From: Ancylobacter sp. Lp-2
Lineage (GTDB): Bacteria; Pseudomonadota; Alphaproteobacteria; Rhizobiales; Xanthobacteraceae
NCBI RefSeq assembly: GCF_020523795.1
Contig: NZ_JAJALI010000006.1
Coordinates: 124,001 to 188,000, forward strand
Direction of reading: 5' to 3'
Length of the DNA stretch: 64,000 nucleotides
Part shown: positions 55,864-64,000 of the stretch, in pieces
Layout: every line of letters starts with the position of its first letter
Numbering within the stretch: the first letter of the stretch is position 1
Notes under the pieces: model-generated
The model's input: only the letters and a program-made list of their open reading frames with translations
Told to the model about the DNA's origin: nothing
Database searches by the model: none
Made by a program: the position numbers and the translations under genes

Positions 55864-56703
55864 TCAGGCAGCGACCGATTCGGCGACCGCCATCTCGTCG
55901 GTCCACACCTCGAAGCTGACGAGCTGGTGGGGGCCGAAGGTGCAGATGATCGGCACGTCGGTGGCGTCGCGCCCGCGCGCCATCACCACCCTCCCCGTGC
56001 GCGGCACGTTGTGGCGGGCATCGAAACAGTACCAGCGGCCGTCGAGATAGGCCTCGAACCAGGCGCTGAAATCCATCGGCGCGGGGTCGCGCGGCACGCC
56101 GATATCGCCTAGATACCCCGTGCAGTAGCGCGCCGGAATGTTCATCGCCCGGCACAGCGTGATCGCCAGATGCGCGAAATCACGGCACACACCGTGCTTC
56201 TGCGCCAGCACGCCGGCGGCCGAGCGGGTGCAATCGGCGTGCGGATAGCCGAACTCGATATGGTCGTGCACGAAGTCGCAAATGGCCTGCACCCGTGCCC
56301 AGCCCTCCGGCACATGGCCGAAGCGCTTCCACGCCTCGCCAGCGAGCAGGTCGGTCTCGCAGTAGCGGCTGCCGAGCAGGAACACCATCACCTCCTCGGG
56401 CAGCTCGTCGAGCGGCGACTGCCGGGCGGCAACGTTGACCACGTCGATGGTCCCGGGATCGTGGATGACGCCGTGATGCTCGATTTCGCTGCGTCCGGCC
56501 GGCAGCACGGCACGCCGCCGCACATTGCCGAACATGTCGAGCGCGATCGTGGTGGTCAGGGTGTGTTGGTCGCCGCCGCGCAGGAACATCGGCGACTGCA
56601 CGATAATGTCCCGATGGCGGGAGCTATGAACATCGACGGCGAACGTCGCCGGTGTCGGATTGGCGCAATCCAGCGCCATCCGAAATCCATATCGGATCCG
56701 CAT
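55864..56703 (-). CDS. Transglutaminase-like protein with Ser in place of the catalytic His
   Basis: A 279-residue cytoplasmic protein of the bacterial transglutaminase/cysteine-protease-like group. An N-terminal beta domain (about 1-100) precedes the core. The nucleophile is Cys173 in [12 protein letters not shown], and Asp228 lies in [10 protein letters not shown]. The histidine expected in the HAW motif reads [11 protein letters not shown], so Ser213 stands in that place. I believe related rhizobial proteins share this form, so it may be a subfamily trait. Peptidase, amidase and non-catalytic roles are all open. It lies between pyrE and rsh. Confidence 0.85.
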   Translation of the reverse strand: MRIRYGFRMALDCANPTPATFAVDVHSSRHRDIIVQSPMFLRGGDQHTLTTTIALDMFGNVRRRAVLPAGRSEIEHHGVIHDPGTIDVVNVAARQSPLDELPEEVMVFLLGSRYCETDLLAGEAWKRFGHVPEGWARVQAICDFVHDHIEFGYPHADCTRSAAGVLAQKHGVCRDFAHLAITLCRAMNIPARYCTGYLGDIGVPRDPAPMDFSAWFEAYLDGRWYCFDARHNVPRTGRVVMARGRDATDVPIICTFGPHQLVSFEVWTDEMAVAESVAA

Positions 56704-56739
56704 GCTTGTTCAATCCTGTCTTGAAGGGGCGCTGCCGCC

Positions 56740-56919
56740 TCAGCGGGAGACGCGGCCATGGCGGGAGCGAACCCGCACGGAAACCAGTTCGGCGCGGCCG
56801 ACGAGCGCGTCGACCCGGCCGATGGCCTCCAGAGCGCCATTGCCAAGGGTACGGCCGCCCAGCTGCTTGATGAAGCCGGCGACGATACGCAACGCGCTGT
56901 GAACGACATCCACCATCAT
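56740..56919 (-). CDS. Small protein, 59 residues, unknown function
   Basis: A short frame with an excellent AAGGAGG ribosome site ending four bases before two adjacent ATGs (56919 and 56916). The product begins MMVDVVHSALRIVAGFIKQL, continues with a Gly/Ala/Arg-rich middle and ends in a basic tail RVRSRHGRVSR, so it may be a small amphipathic, nucleic-acid- or membrane-associated peptide. It is 73 bases downstream of rsh and 36 bases upstream of the transglutaminase-like gene on the same strand. No family recognised. Confidence 0.5.
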   Translation of the reverse strand: MMVDVVHSALRIVAGFIKQLGGRTLGNGALEAIGRVDALVGRAELVSVRVRSRHGRVSR

Positions 56920-56992
56920 CGCCTCCTTCGTCGCCGGCCGGTTCGGCCTGTTCGAAGCGACAACGCGATGAGGGCGCCGGGGTTCCGGCGTA

Positions 56993-59212
56993 TCAGCCGT
57001 TGACGCGCTCGACGCTCGACACCACCGGCCGCGAGCGCAGGTCGGAAATGATGCCGTTGAGGTGGCGTAGATCGTAGACGCCGATGTCGATCACCATCCG
57101 GGTAAAATCCGGCGACCGCGAGGACATGTTGAGGTTCTCGATATTGCCGTCGCGCTCACCGATCACCTGAGCGATCTGCCCGAGCGAACCCGGCTCGTTG
57201 GTCGCCACCACCACGATCTGCACCGGGAAGCGCTGCGGATCGTCCTCGTCGACGTCCCAGCGCACGTCGAGCCAGCGCTCCGGCTCCTCTTCGAAATCCT
57301 GCAGCGCCGGCGACTGGATCGGGTAGATGGTGATCCCCTCGCCCGGCGTCATGATGCCGACGATGCGATCGCCCGGCACCGCGCCGCCATTGGGCGCGAA
57401 GCGCACGGGCAGCTCGCGGTTGATGCCGCGGATCGGAATGGAGGTCTTGGGGTCGGGCGCGATCTCCACGCCCGGAATCTTGAATTTCAGGCTCTGGCCG
57501 CGCTCCAGCTCGAACCAGCCCTCGCCCTTCGGCGCCTGCTTCTCCTCCGGCCGCGGCCCGGTCCATTCCGGGTAGAGCGCCTTGACCACGTCGTCGGCCC
57601 GCATCTCGCCGAGGCCGACCGCCGCATAGACCTCCTCCGTCGTCGTGCGGGCGAGCCGGCCCACCGAACCGGCCAGCTTCTCGTCGGAGAACGCTTTGCC
57701 GGCCCGCGCCATCGCCCGCTCGACCATGCGCCGACCGAGGCCGGCATATTGCGCGCGCACCGCCACGCGGGTGGCCCGGCGGATCGCCGCGCGCGCCTTG
57801 CCGGTGACGACGATGGATTCCCAGGCGGCGGGGGGCGTCGCGCTCGGCGAGGTGATGATCTCCACCTCGTCGCCATTGTGCAGGCGCGACACCAACGGCG
57901 AGACCTTGCCGTTGATCTTGGCGCCGATCGCCATGTTGCCGACGCCGGTATGCACCGCATAGGCGAAGTCGATCGGCGTCGCCCCGCGCGGCAGTGCGAT
58001 CAGCCGCCCCTTGGGCGTGAAGCAGAACACCTGGTCGTGGAACAGCTCGAGCTTGGTGTGCTCGAGGAACTCCTCCGGGCTCGATCCCTCGGCGAGCAGC
58101 TCGATGGTCCGGCGCAGCCAGGCATAGGCGTTGGAATCGCGGGTCAGCAGATCCTCGCCCGCCGGCGCCGGCTCGCCGTCCTTGTCCTTGTAGATCGCAT
58201 GCGCGGCGATGCCGTATTCGGCGATCTCGTGCATCTGCCTTGTGCGGATCTGCAGCTCGACGCGCTGGCGCCCGGGACCGACCACCGTGGTGTGGATCGA
58301 ACGGTAATCGTTCTGCTTGGGGGTGGAGATGTAGTCCTTGAAGCGGCCCGGCACCACGCGCCACTTGGTATGCACGACGCCGAGCGCCGCGTAGCACTCC
58401 GCCACCGAGTTCACGAGAAGGCGGAAGCCGTAAATGTCGGAAAGCTGCTCGAAGGCGACCGACTTCTGCTCCATCTTGCGCCAGATGGAATAGGGGCGCT
58501 TCTCGCGTCCCTTCACGGTCGCGTCCAATCCCTTCTGGCTCAGCGCGTCGGTCAATTCCCGCTCGATCGCCGCGACCAGTTCGCCATTGTGCTCCTTCAG
58601 CGCGTTCAGCCGGCCGAGGATGGATTCATAAGCCTCGGGCGAGAGCTGGCGGAACGACAGGTCCTCCAGTTCCTCGCGCATGTCCTGCATGCCCATGCGC
58701 CCGGCGAGCGGCGCATAGATGTCCAGCGTTTCCTGCGCGACGCGGTTCCGCTTTTCCTCCGGCACCCATTTCAGGGTGCGCATGTTGTGCAGGCGGTCGG
58801 CGAGCTTGACCAGCAGCACGCGCACGTCGTCGGCGATGGCGAGCAGCAGCTTGCGCAGGTTTTCCGCCTGCTTGGCCTGCTTGGAGACGAGGTCGAGCTT
58901 CTTGATCTTGGTCAGACCCTCGACCAGCGCTCCGATCTGCGGGCCGAACCACTTGTCGATCTCGTCGCGGGTGGCGTCGGTATCCTCGATGGTATCGTGC
59001 AGCAGCGCCGCCACGATGGTGGCGTCGTCGAGCTTGAGATCGGTGAGGATCGCCGCGACTTCGAGCGGGTGCGAGAAATAGGGGTCGCCGGAGGCGCGCT
59101 TCTGCGTGCCGTGCGCACGCATGGCATAGACATAGGCGCGATCGAGCAGCGCCTCGTCGGTATTGGGATTATACCGCCGCACGCGCTCGACGAGCTCGTA
59201 CTGCCGCATCAT
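56993..59212 (-). CDS. rsh: Bifunctional (p)ppGpp synthetase/hydrolase (RelA/SpoT homologue)
   Basis: A 739-residue stringent-response enzyme, the single long Rsh typical of alphaproteobacteria. The hydrolase HD domain is intact (LLHDTIEDTDATRDEI near residue 70), and the synthetase domain has RPYSIWRKM and YRSIHTTV. TGS (near 385-445), a helical region and a C-terminal ACT domain (about 660-735) follow. It makes and degrades ppGpp in response to starvation. The gene lies between rpoZ and the small frame at 56740. Confidence 0.97.
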   Translation of the reverse strand: MMRQYELVERVRRYNPNTDEALLDRAYVYAMRAHGTQKRASGDPYFSHPLEVAAILTDLKLDDATIVAALLHDTIEDTDATRDEIDKWFGPQIGALVEGLTKIKKLDLVSKQAKQAENLRKLLLAIADDVRVLLVKLADRLHNMRTLKWVPEEKRNRVAQETLDIYAPLAGRMGMQDMREELEDLSFRQLSPEAYESILGRLNALKEHNGELVAAIERELTDALSQKGLDATVKGREKRPYSIWRKMEQKSVAFEQLSDIYGFRLLVNSVAECYAALGVVHTKWRVVPGRFKDYISTPKQNDYRSIHTTVVGPGRQRVELQIRTRQMHEIAEYGIAAHAIYKDKDGEPAPAGEDLLTRDSNAYAWLRRTIELLAEGSSPEEFLEHTKLELFHDQVFCFTPKGRLIALPRGATPIDFAYAVHTGVGNMAIGAKINGKVSPLVSRLHNGDEVEIITSPSATPPAAWESIVVTGKARAAIRRATRVAVRAQYAGLGRRMVERAMARAGKAFSDEKLAGSVGRLARTTTEEVYAAVGLGEMRADDVVKALYPEWTGPRPEEKQAPKGEGWFELERGQSLKFKIPGVEIAPDPKTSIPIRGINRELPVRFAPNGGAVPGDRIVGIMTPGEGITIYPIQSPALQDFEEEPERWLDVRWDVDEDDPQRFPVQIVVVATNEPGSLGQIAQVIGERDGNIENLNMSSRSPDFTRMVIDIGVYDLRHLNGIISDLRSRPVVSSVERVNG

Positions 59213-59318
59213 GACAGGGATCTCGCGAGGGGGAACGACCCGTCCGTTCCTGTCGGCTAGATATGTCCGCGGGTGAGGTCAGCGCAAGCGCCGCAACGGA
59301 AATTCCGCCGTAAAAGCA

Positions 59319-59343
59319 GCAGCCCGGCACGAGGCCGGGCTGC
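59319..59343 (-). terminator. Intrinsic terminator after rpoZ
   Basis: A perfect 10-base stem GCAGCCCGGC / GCCGGGCTGC with a 5-base loop lies downstream of the rpoZ stop. On the minus strand it is followed by TGCTTTTA, a short T-run. It would end rpoZ transcription before rsh. Confidence 0.7.
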
Positions 59344-59379
59344 AACGGAAAGATCGAAGCTCTTTCGGTAGAGGAGGCC

Positions 59380-59772
59380 TCAGCCTTCCTCGTCGTCGCT
59401 CGGCTCCGGCGGCACCAGGCCCTGGAGGCCGGCCAGCAGCTCTTCCTCGGTCATACGGTCGAGCATGACGTCGGGATCGTCCGCACCGCCCTCGCTGCCG
59501 CCCGAGGCGATCATCGGAACCGTCTCGGCCTCCGGCTCGTCGACCTCGGTGAACTTCTGCAGCGAATGGATCAGATCTTCCTTCAGGTCTTCCGGCGAGA
59601 TGGTCTCGTCGGCGATCTCACGAAGGGCGACGACCGGGTTCTTGTCGTTGTCGCGATCGACAGTAATCGGCGAGCCCGACGCGATCATACGCGCGCGGTG
59701 ACCGGCCAGAAGGACGAGTTCGAAGCGATTGTCGACCTTGTCGATGCAATCCTCGACGGTGACGCGAGCCAT
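59380..59772 (-). CDS. rpoZ: RNA polymerase omega subunit
   Basis: A 130-residue omega subunit that assists RNA polymerase assembly and carries part of the ppGpp site. [28 protein letters not shown] is the classic start. The C-terminal 60 residues are acidic (ending PSDDEEG) and longer than in E. coli, as usual in Rhizobiales. The start at 59772 is preferred to an in-frame ATG 90 bases upstream that adds atypical sequence. It neighbours rsh, consistent with their functional link. Confidence 0.96.
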   Translation of the reverse strand: MARVTVEDCIDKVDNRFELVLLAGHRARMIASGSPITVDRDNDKNPVVALREIADETISPEDLKEDLIHSLQKFTEVDEPEAETVPMIASGGSEGGADDPDVMLDRMTEEELLAGLQGLVPPEPSDDEEG

Positions 59773-60007
59773 GCTCCGGCACTCCCATGGGTTATTTCGG
59801 AAAGCGCTGCCATATCGCATGCCCGGCAAGAGGGCAAGCGATCCGCCGGGCGACTCAATCACAATCGTGACTTTCAGCCGTCATCGACAGCGATTTCACC
59901 GCGCATACGCGCAAAATTGCGCTATGAATCGTTTACGGGGCGGAAAGTCAGTTTCGCAAGCGGTCGGCGGAGCTTCATTTGGACGTATTGATTAGGTAAA
60001 CGCCGTA

Positions 60008-60631
60008 ATGGTTCAACCCATGGAAAAGATTGCATTATTTATTGATGGCGCCAACCTCTATTCAGCAACGAAGTCTCTTGGTTTTGATATTGATTACAAG
60101 CGACTTCTAAAGGAGTTTCAGAGCCGCGGATACGTATTGAGGGCCTTTTACTATACAACTCTCGTCGAGGATAATGAGTATTCCTCCATCCGGCCGCTGC
60201 TGGATTGGCTGGATTACAATGGGTATTCGGTTGTAACAAAACCGGCTCGGGAATTCACCGACAGCCAGGGACGTCGGCGCGTGCGTGGCAATATGGACAT
60301 CGAGCTTGCCGTCAATGCGATGGAGCTCGCCGCCCATGTCGATCACATCGTGCTGTTCTCTGGCGATGGCGATTTCCGCTCCCTGGTCGAGGCGGTGCAG
60401 CGCAAGGGCGTGCGGGTCAGCGTCGTCTCCAGCGTCAACACCCAGCCGCCGATGATCGCCGATGAGCTGCGCCGGCAGGCCGACGCCTTCATCGACCTCG
60501 TCGACCTTCAGGCCCGCATCGGGCGCGACCCGAACGAGCGGACCGGCCGCATGAGCGAGCCCCCGCGCTTTCTTGAACGGCGCGGGCCGGTACCAGGGGT
60601 CGGCGGCGACGAGGAGCTCGCCAACCGGTGA
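60008..60631 (+). CDS. NYN-domain protein (LabA/DUF88 family), probable RNase-like
   Basis: A 207-residue PIN-like NYN protein. Acidic active-site residues are in IALFIDGANLYS, NMDIELAVNAM and LFSGDGDFRSLVEA. The family is linked to RNA cleavage or regulation. AT-rich codons dominate the first 80 residues, then the usual GC-rich codons follow from about base 60270. The C-terminal 35 residues are basic and Pro/Gly-rich. The GTGA overlap with the next gene implies co-translation. The start at 60008 is followed by a second ATG at 60020 without its own ribosome site. Confidence 0.9.
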   Translation: MVQPMEKIALFIDGANLYSATKSLGFDIDYKRLLKEFQSRGYVLRAFYYTTLVEDNEYSSIRPLLDWLDYNGYSVVTKPAREFTDSQGRRRVRGNMDIELAVNAMELAAHVDHIVLFSGDGDFRSLVEAVQRKGVRVSVVSSVNTQPPMIADELRRQADAFIDLVDLQARIGRDPNERTGRMSEPPRFLERRGPVPGVGGDEELANR

Positions 60632-61293
60632 GCGCGCGTGACGTTGTGACCGCGCCGGTTGCGGAGCCGGCGCGGAACTGCCCGCTTTGCCCTCGCCTGG
60701 TGGCGTTCCGCGAGCAGTGGCGGGCAGCCGAACCTCTCTGGCATAACGCTCCGGTACCCTCCTTCGGGCCGGTGGACGGGCGTCTTTTGATCGTCGGCCT
60801 GGCTCCCGGCCTTCGTGGCGCCAACCGCACCGGCCGCCCCTTCACCGGCGACTATGCCGGCGAGCTGCTCTATGACACGCTGATCCGCTTCGGCTTCGCC
60901 ACCGGCAGGTTCGAGGCGCGCCCCGACGACACGCTGCGGCTGAAAGACGCGCGCCTCACCAATGCCGTGCGCTGCGTGCCGCCGGAGAACAAGCCGACCA
61001 CCGAGGAAATGCGCCAGTGCCGCCCCTTCCTCGCCGCCACCATCGCCCAACTGCCGAACCTCGGCGCCATCGTCGCGCTGGGCAAGATCGCGCATGACCA
61101 GGTGCTGGCCGCGCATGGCGAGAAACTGTCGCACCACAAATTCGCGCATGGCGCGGTGCATCGGCTCGGCAACGTGGTGCTGTTCGACAGCTATCACTGC
61201 TCCCGCTACAACACGAATACTGGCGTGCTGACCCCCGAAATGTTCCGCACCGTCTTCGCCGCCGTGCGGGCGCATGTCGATACTCTCGCCTGA
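60628..61293 (+). CDS. Uracil-DNA glycosylase, family 5 type (UDGb)
   Basis: A 221-residue DNA repair glycosylase with an iron-sulfur cluster: Cys18, Cys21, Cys116 and Cys131. Motif A is GLAPGLRGANRTGRPFTGD, matching family 5 enzymes rather than family 4, and motif B is DSYHCSRYNTNTG. It removes uracil and perhaps hypoxanthine from DNA. The GTG start overlaps the NYN stop (GTGA). Its end abuts the convergent epmA stop with no gap. Confidence 0.9.
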   Translation: MSARDVVTAPVAEPARNCPLCPRLVAFREQWRAAEPLWHNAPVPSFGPVDGRLLIVGLAPGLRGANRTGRPFTGDYAGELLYDTLIRFGFATGRFEARPDDTLRLKDARLTNAVRCVPPENKPTTEEMRQCRPFLAATIAQLPNLGAIVALGKIAHDQVLAAHGEKLSHHKFAHGAVHRLGNVVLFDSYHCSRYNTNTGVLTPEMFRTVFAAVRAHVDTLA

Positions 61294-62367
61294 TCAGGGC
61301 GCGACGGGCGCCCACAGCACATCTTCGATGCGCCGCGCGCCGGTTGCCAGCAGCACCAGCCGGTCGAGCCCGAGCGCGATGCCGGAGGCTTCCGGCATCC
61401 GGGCCAGCGCGGCGAGGAAATCCTCGTCGATCGGGTAGCGCTCGCCGTAGAGCCGCTGCTTTTCTTCCATCCAGCCAATGAAACGCCGCCGCTGCTCCGC
61501 GGCGTCGGTGAGTTCGCCGAAGGCATTGGCGAGCTCGACGCCGCAGACATAGAGTTCGAAGCGCTCCGCCACGCGCGGATCGCCGGGCTTGGGCCGGGCG
61601 AGCGCCGCTTCGCTGATCGGGTACTCGCACAGGATGGTCGGGCGGCCGATGCCGAGGAACGGCTCGATCTTCTCCACCATCACCCGGGTGAAGACATCGG
61701 CCCAGACATCGTCCGGCGCGACGCGGATGCCGGCGCGCTGCGCCGCCTGCCACAGCGCGTCGCGATCCGTCGTCCCCGCCGCGTCGAGGGTGGCGAGCAG
61801 GTCGATACCGGCGAAGCGCACGAACGCCTCGGCCACCGTCAGCCGCTCGGGCTCCAGCCGGACATCGGCGAGATGCGGCCCGAAGCGGAACACATCCGCC
61901 CCCGCAGCGGTCGCCGTCGCGCCCAGCAGCGCCGCGCAGTCGTCCATCAGCGCCGCATAGTCCTGCCGCGCCCGGTACCATTCGAGCATGGTGAACTCGG
62001 GATGATGCAGCGCCGTGCGCTCGCCATTTCGGAACACGCGGGCGAAGGTGAACAGCCGCTCCTCGCCGGCCGCCAGCAGCTTCTTGGCGGTGAACTCCGG
62101 CGAGGTGTGGAGATAGCGGGTGGAAGCGGTCCCGTCCGGTGCCACCAGCTGGGTCGCGAAGGCATGCAGGTGCGTCTCGTTGCCGGGCGAAACCTGCAGG
62201 ACCGGCGTCTCGACCTCGATGAAGTCGCGTTCGTCGAAGAACGCCCGCAAGGCGGCGAGGATGCGCTGGCGTCCGATCAGGAAGGGCCGGCGGTCGGCAT
62301 GGACGTCCGGCGACCACCAGGGCGAGATCGCGGGCGACATCCCGGGCGAGAGCTCAGTTTTCGGCAT
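61294..62367 (-). CDS. epmA: Elongation factor P lysyl-ligase (EpmA/GenX/PoxA)
   Basis: A 357-residue class II lysyl-tRNA-synthetase-like enzyme that attaches beta-lysine to Lys34 of EF-P and lacks the anticodon domain. Motif 2 is in [24 protein letters not shown] and motif 3 is in [19 protein letters not shown]. It is divergent from efp, its target, across 147 bases. The EpmB aminomutase that supplies beta-lysine is not in this window. An internal ATG nine codons in is a possible alternative start. Confidence 0.95.
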   Translation of the reverse strand: MPKTELSPGMSPAISPWWSPDVHADRRPFLIGRQRILAALRAFFDERDFIEVETPVLQVSPGNETHLHAFATQLVAPDGTASTRYLHTSPEFTAKKLLAAGEERLFTFARVFRNGERTALHHPEFTMLEWYRARQDYAALMDDCAALLGATATAAGADVFRFGPHLADVRLEPERLTVAEAFVRFAGIDLLATLDAAGTTDRDALWQAAQRAGIRVAPDDVWADVFTRVMVEKIEPFLGIGRPTILCEYPISEAALARPKPGDPRVAERFELYVCGVELANAFGELTDAAEQRRRFIGWMEEKQRLYGERYPIDEDFLAALARMPEASGIALGLDRLVLLATGARRIEDVLWAPVAP

Positions 62368-62514
62368 CGGGCGGCTCCGTCATTCACGCGAAGAAAGGAC
62401 TTGGCCACCGTGGGGTTGGCGGCGGGCGGTCGCGCTTGTATAGGAACCGCCCGAAGGAATCCCGGTCAGCGCCTGTTCATCCCGTGCGGCGCACCCAACA
62501 GCCAGAGGACCGCA

Positions 62515-63084
62515 ATGGTCAAGGTCATCGCCAGCACGCTGCGCAAGGGCGCCGTGGTCGACATCGACGGCAAGCTCTATGTCGTGCTCACCGCCGACAA
62601 TATCCATCCCGGCAAGGGCACGCCGGTCACTCAGCTGGACATGCGCCGCATCTCTGACGGCGTGAAGATCTCCGAGCGCTACCGCACCACCGAGCAGGTC
62701 GAGCGCGCCCATGTCGAGGATCGCCCCCACACTTTCCTCTATTCGGATGGCGAAGGCTTCCACTTCATGAACCCGGAGAACTACGACCAGTTGGCCGTGC
62801 ATCCGGACGTGGTCGGCGACCAGGCCCCCTATCTGCAGGAAGGCATGCAGGTCATGCTCAAGCTGCATGAGGGCAACGGCATCGCCATCGAACTGCCGCA
62901 GCGCGTGACGCTGGAAGTGGTCGAGACCGAGCCGGTGGTGAAGGGCCAGACCGCCTCCTCCTCCTACAAGCCGGCCATGCTGTCGAATGGCGTGCGCTCG
63001 GCGGTCCCGCCGCATGTCGGCGTCGGCACCCGCGTCGTCGTCATGACCGCCGACGGCTCCTATGTCGAGCGCGCCAAGGACTGA
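62515..63084 (+). CDS. efp: Elongation factor P
   Basis: A 189-residue translation factor that relieves ribosome stalling at polyproline. The modifiable lysine is Lys34 in NIHPGKGTP, and three beta-barrel domains are present in the usual order. The ATG at 62515 has GAGGA before it; the longer frame upstream lies in the promoter and epmA. It is divergent from epmA, which modifies it. Confidence 0.97.
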   Translation: MVKVIASTLRKGAVVDIDGKLYVVLTADNIHPGKGTPVTQLDMRRISDGVKISERYRTTEQVERAHVEDRPHTFLYSDGEGFHFMNPENYDQLAVHPDVVGDQAPYLQEGMQVMLKLHEGNGIAIELPQRVTLEVVETEPVVKGQTASSSYKPAMLSNGVRSAVPPHVGVGTRVVVMTADGSYVERAKD

Positions 63085-63109
63085 GCCTTCGCTCGTCCCA
63101 CGCGAATGA

Positions 63110-63137
63110 AAAAGGCCCGGGCATTCCCGGGCCTTTT
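63110..63137 (+). terminator. Strong intrinsic terminator after efp
   Basis: AAAAGGCCCGGG, loop CATT, CCCGGGCCTTTT is a perfect 12-base stem followed by GTTTTTC, 25 bases after the efp stop. Confidence 0.9.
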
Positions 63138-63180
63138 GTTTTTCGGCGACGCTCTTTCCGGCCGCGACACTCTTGCTGGC

Positions 63181-63657
63181 TCAGCTCCGGTCGCGCATCA
63201 GGCGCTGCTTGTCGCGCGCCCAGTCCTTTTCCTTAGCCGCCTCGCGCTTGTCGTGCGCCTTGCGGCCGCGGGCGATGGCGATCTCGACCTTGGCGCGGCC
63301 CTGCTCGTTGAAATAGATGCGCAGGGGCACCACCGTCATGCCCTCGCGCTCCACCGCCTGCCACAGCTTGGAAATCTCGCGCATGTGCAGCAGAAGCTTC
63401 CGGGGCCGGCGCGGCTCATGGTTGAAGCGGTTGGCCTGCAGATATTCCGGGATGAAGGTGTTGTAGATGATTGCCTCGCCGGACTTCGCCGAGACATAGC
63501 TCTCCGCCACGGTGGCCTTGCCGCTACGCAGGCTCTTCACCTCGGTGCCGGTCAGGGCGATGCCGGCCTCGAACACCTCGCCGATGTCGTAGTCGAAACG
63601 GGCGCGGCGGTTCTCGGCCACGACTTTACGGGGAACAGTCTTTTTCTTCTCGGTCAT
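63181..63657 (-). CDS. smpB: SsrA-binding protein SmpB
   Basis: A 158-residue tmRNA-binding protein for ribosome rescue. [29 protein letters not shown] is the family start and the basic C-terminal tail [15 protein letters not shown] reads the empty decoding site. The ssrA gene is not in the window. It is 146 bases downstream of dapA on the same strand. Confidence 0.96.
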   Translation of the reverse strand: MTEKKKTVPRKVVAENRRARFDYDIGEVFEAGIALTGTEVKSLRSGKATVAESYVSAKSGEAIIYNTFIPEYLQANRFNHEPRRPRKLLLHMREISKLWQAVEREGMTVVPLRIYFNEQGRAKVEIAIARGRKAHDKREAAKEKDWARDKQRLMRDRS

Positions 63658-63740
63658 CTCGCTCAGCTCCGTGCCGGGGCCCGAGCATTTCCCGGCCGGG
63701 CGTCGCCGCCCGGCCGATCAGGAAAGGCTCCAGCCAAAAC

Positions 63741-63789
63741 CTGAGCCGATGCCCGCCATGCGCCGCAATGGCGCATGGCGCGGGCTCAG
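63741..63789 (-). terminator. Long hairpin terminator after dapA
   Basis: An inner 11-base stem CGCCATGCGCC / GGCGCATGGCG (63754-63780) is capped by GCAAT, and an outer CTGAGCC / GGCTCAG pair lies at 63741-63747 and 63783-63789. On the minus strand it is followed by AGGTTTTGG. It would end dapA transcription before smpB. Confidence 0.7.
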
Positions 63790-63803
63790 GGCTCCGGCCG
63801 GCG

Positions 63804-64000
63804 TCAGTTGATCAGTCCCGCATGGGTCATGGCGGCGCGGACGATTTCCTTCGTCTTGTCGCTCACCGGCACCATGGGCAGGCGCGCTTCATCGGCGATC
63901 TTGCCGAGCACGCTCAGCGCATATTTGGTGGGACTCGGGTTGGTTTCAACGAACAGCGCCTGAAACAGCGGGAACAGCCGGTCCTGCAAGGTCAGCGCGG
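63804..64000 (-). CDS. dapA: 4-hydroxy-tetrahydrodipicolinate synthase, C-terminal end (partial)
   Basis: The visible 65 residues match the end of DapA: LQDRLFPLFQALFVETNPSP then TKYALSVLGKI, and the terminal IVRAAMTHAGLIN. The frame stays open to the right edge, so the N-terminus with the catalytic lysine lies outside. DapA condenses pyruvate with aspartate semialdehyde in lysine synthesis. The gene is adjacent to smpB, as in many Rhizobiales. Confidence 0.88.
   Translation of the reverse strand, partial: ALTLQDRLFPLFQALFVETNPSPTKYALSVLGKIADEARLPMVPVSDKTKEIVRAAMTHAGLIN

Overview
The window is high-GC bacterial chromosome with short intergenic gaps, ATGA/GTGA start-stop overlaps and core genes in an order typical of alphaproteobacteria: rpoZ, rsh, pyrE, pdxJ, acpS, lepB, rnc, era, recO and parC on the minus strand, with hemB, smpB and dapA nearby. 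The HemB metal loop of the Asp type, an LdtR-like MarR regulator, bpt and the dense set of tripartite tricarboxylate (TTT) and TRAP transporters suggest Hyphomicrobiales, perhaps Xanthobacteraceae. The order-level guess is fairly safe. The family-level guess is weak.

The left two thirds are accessory. 1-1935 holds the end of a hybrid histidine kinase and a PleD-like diguanylate cyclase. 2164-9657 is a GntR-controlled catabolic cluster with a TTT transporter (TctCBA), two MmgE/PrpD enzymes and an SDR that lacks its catalytic Ser and Tyr. 9673-16190 is a second TTT cluster: a divergent LysR regulator, a PdxA-type dehydrogenase, TctCBA and an isocitrate/isopropylmalate-dehydrogenase-like enzyme. 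16266-25125 (minus) holds a MarR-FUSC-DUF1656-HlyD efflux operon, a periplasmic molybdenum hydroxylase with its 2Fe-2S subunit and a triheme cytochrome c, and an SDR. 25541-29267 is a TRAP transporter operon behind a sigma-54-type promoter, with a maleate-isomerase-like enzyme inside it. 29309-37259 is an RND efflux pump, two small envelope proteins and an OmpR/EnvZ-type two-component system. A GCGACA-containing motif recurs before both the pump and the regulator.

37260-40663 is an AT-rich patch carrying a secreted-looking Hint-domain protein and a glycosyltransferase. From 40791 on the content is mostly housekeeping: LdtR-like regulator, a small membrane protein, 3-hydroxyisobutyryl-CoA hydrolase, hemB, a lipoprotein-LivH fusion, threonine dehydratase, an RDD protein, bpt, the parC-rpoZ block, an NYN-domain gene coupled to a family 5 uracil-DNA glycosylase, epmA/efp, smpB and the end of dapA.

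No tRNA, rRNA, CRISPR array or insertion sequence was recognised. The most interesting items are the catalytically stripped SDR in the TTT/MmgE cluster, the Asp-to-Asn metal ligand in the IDH-like enzyme, the shared GCGACA sites, the Hint protein, the lipoprotein-permease fusion, and the NYN gene whose first half differs in composition from its second half.
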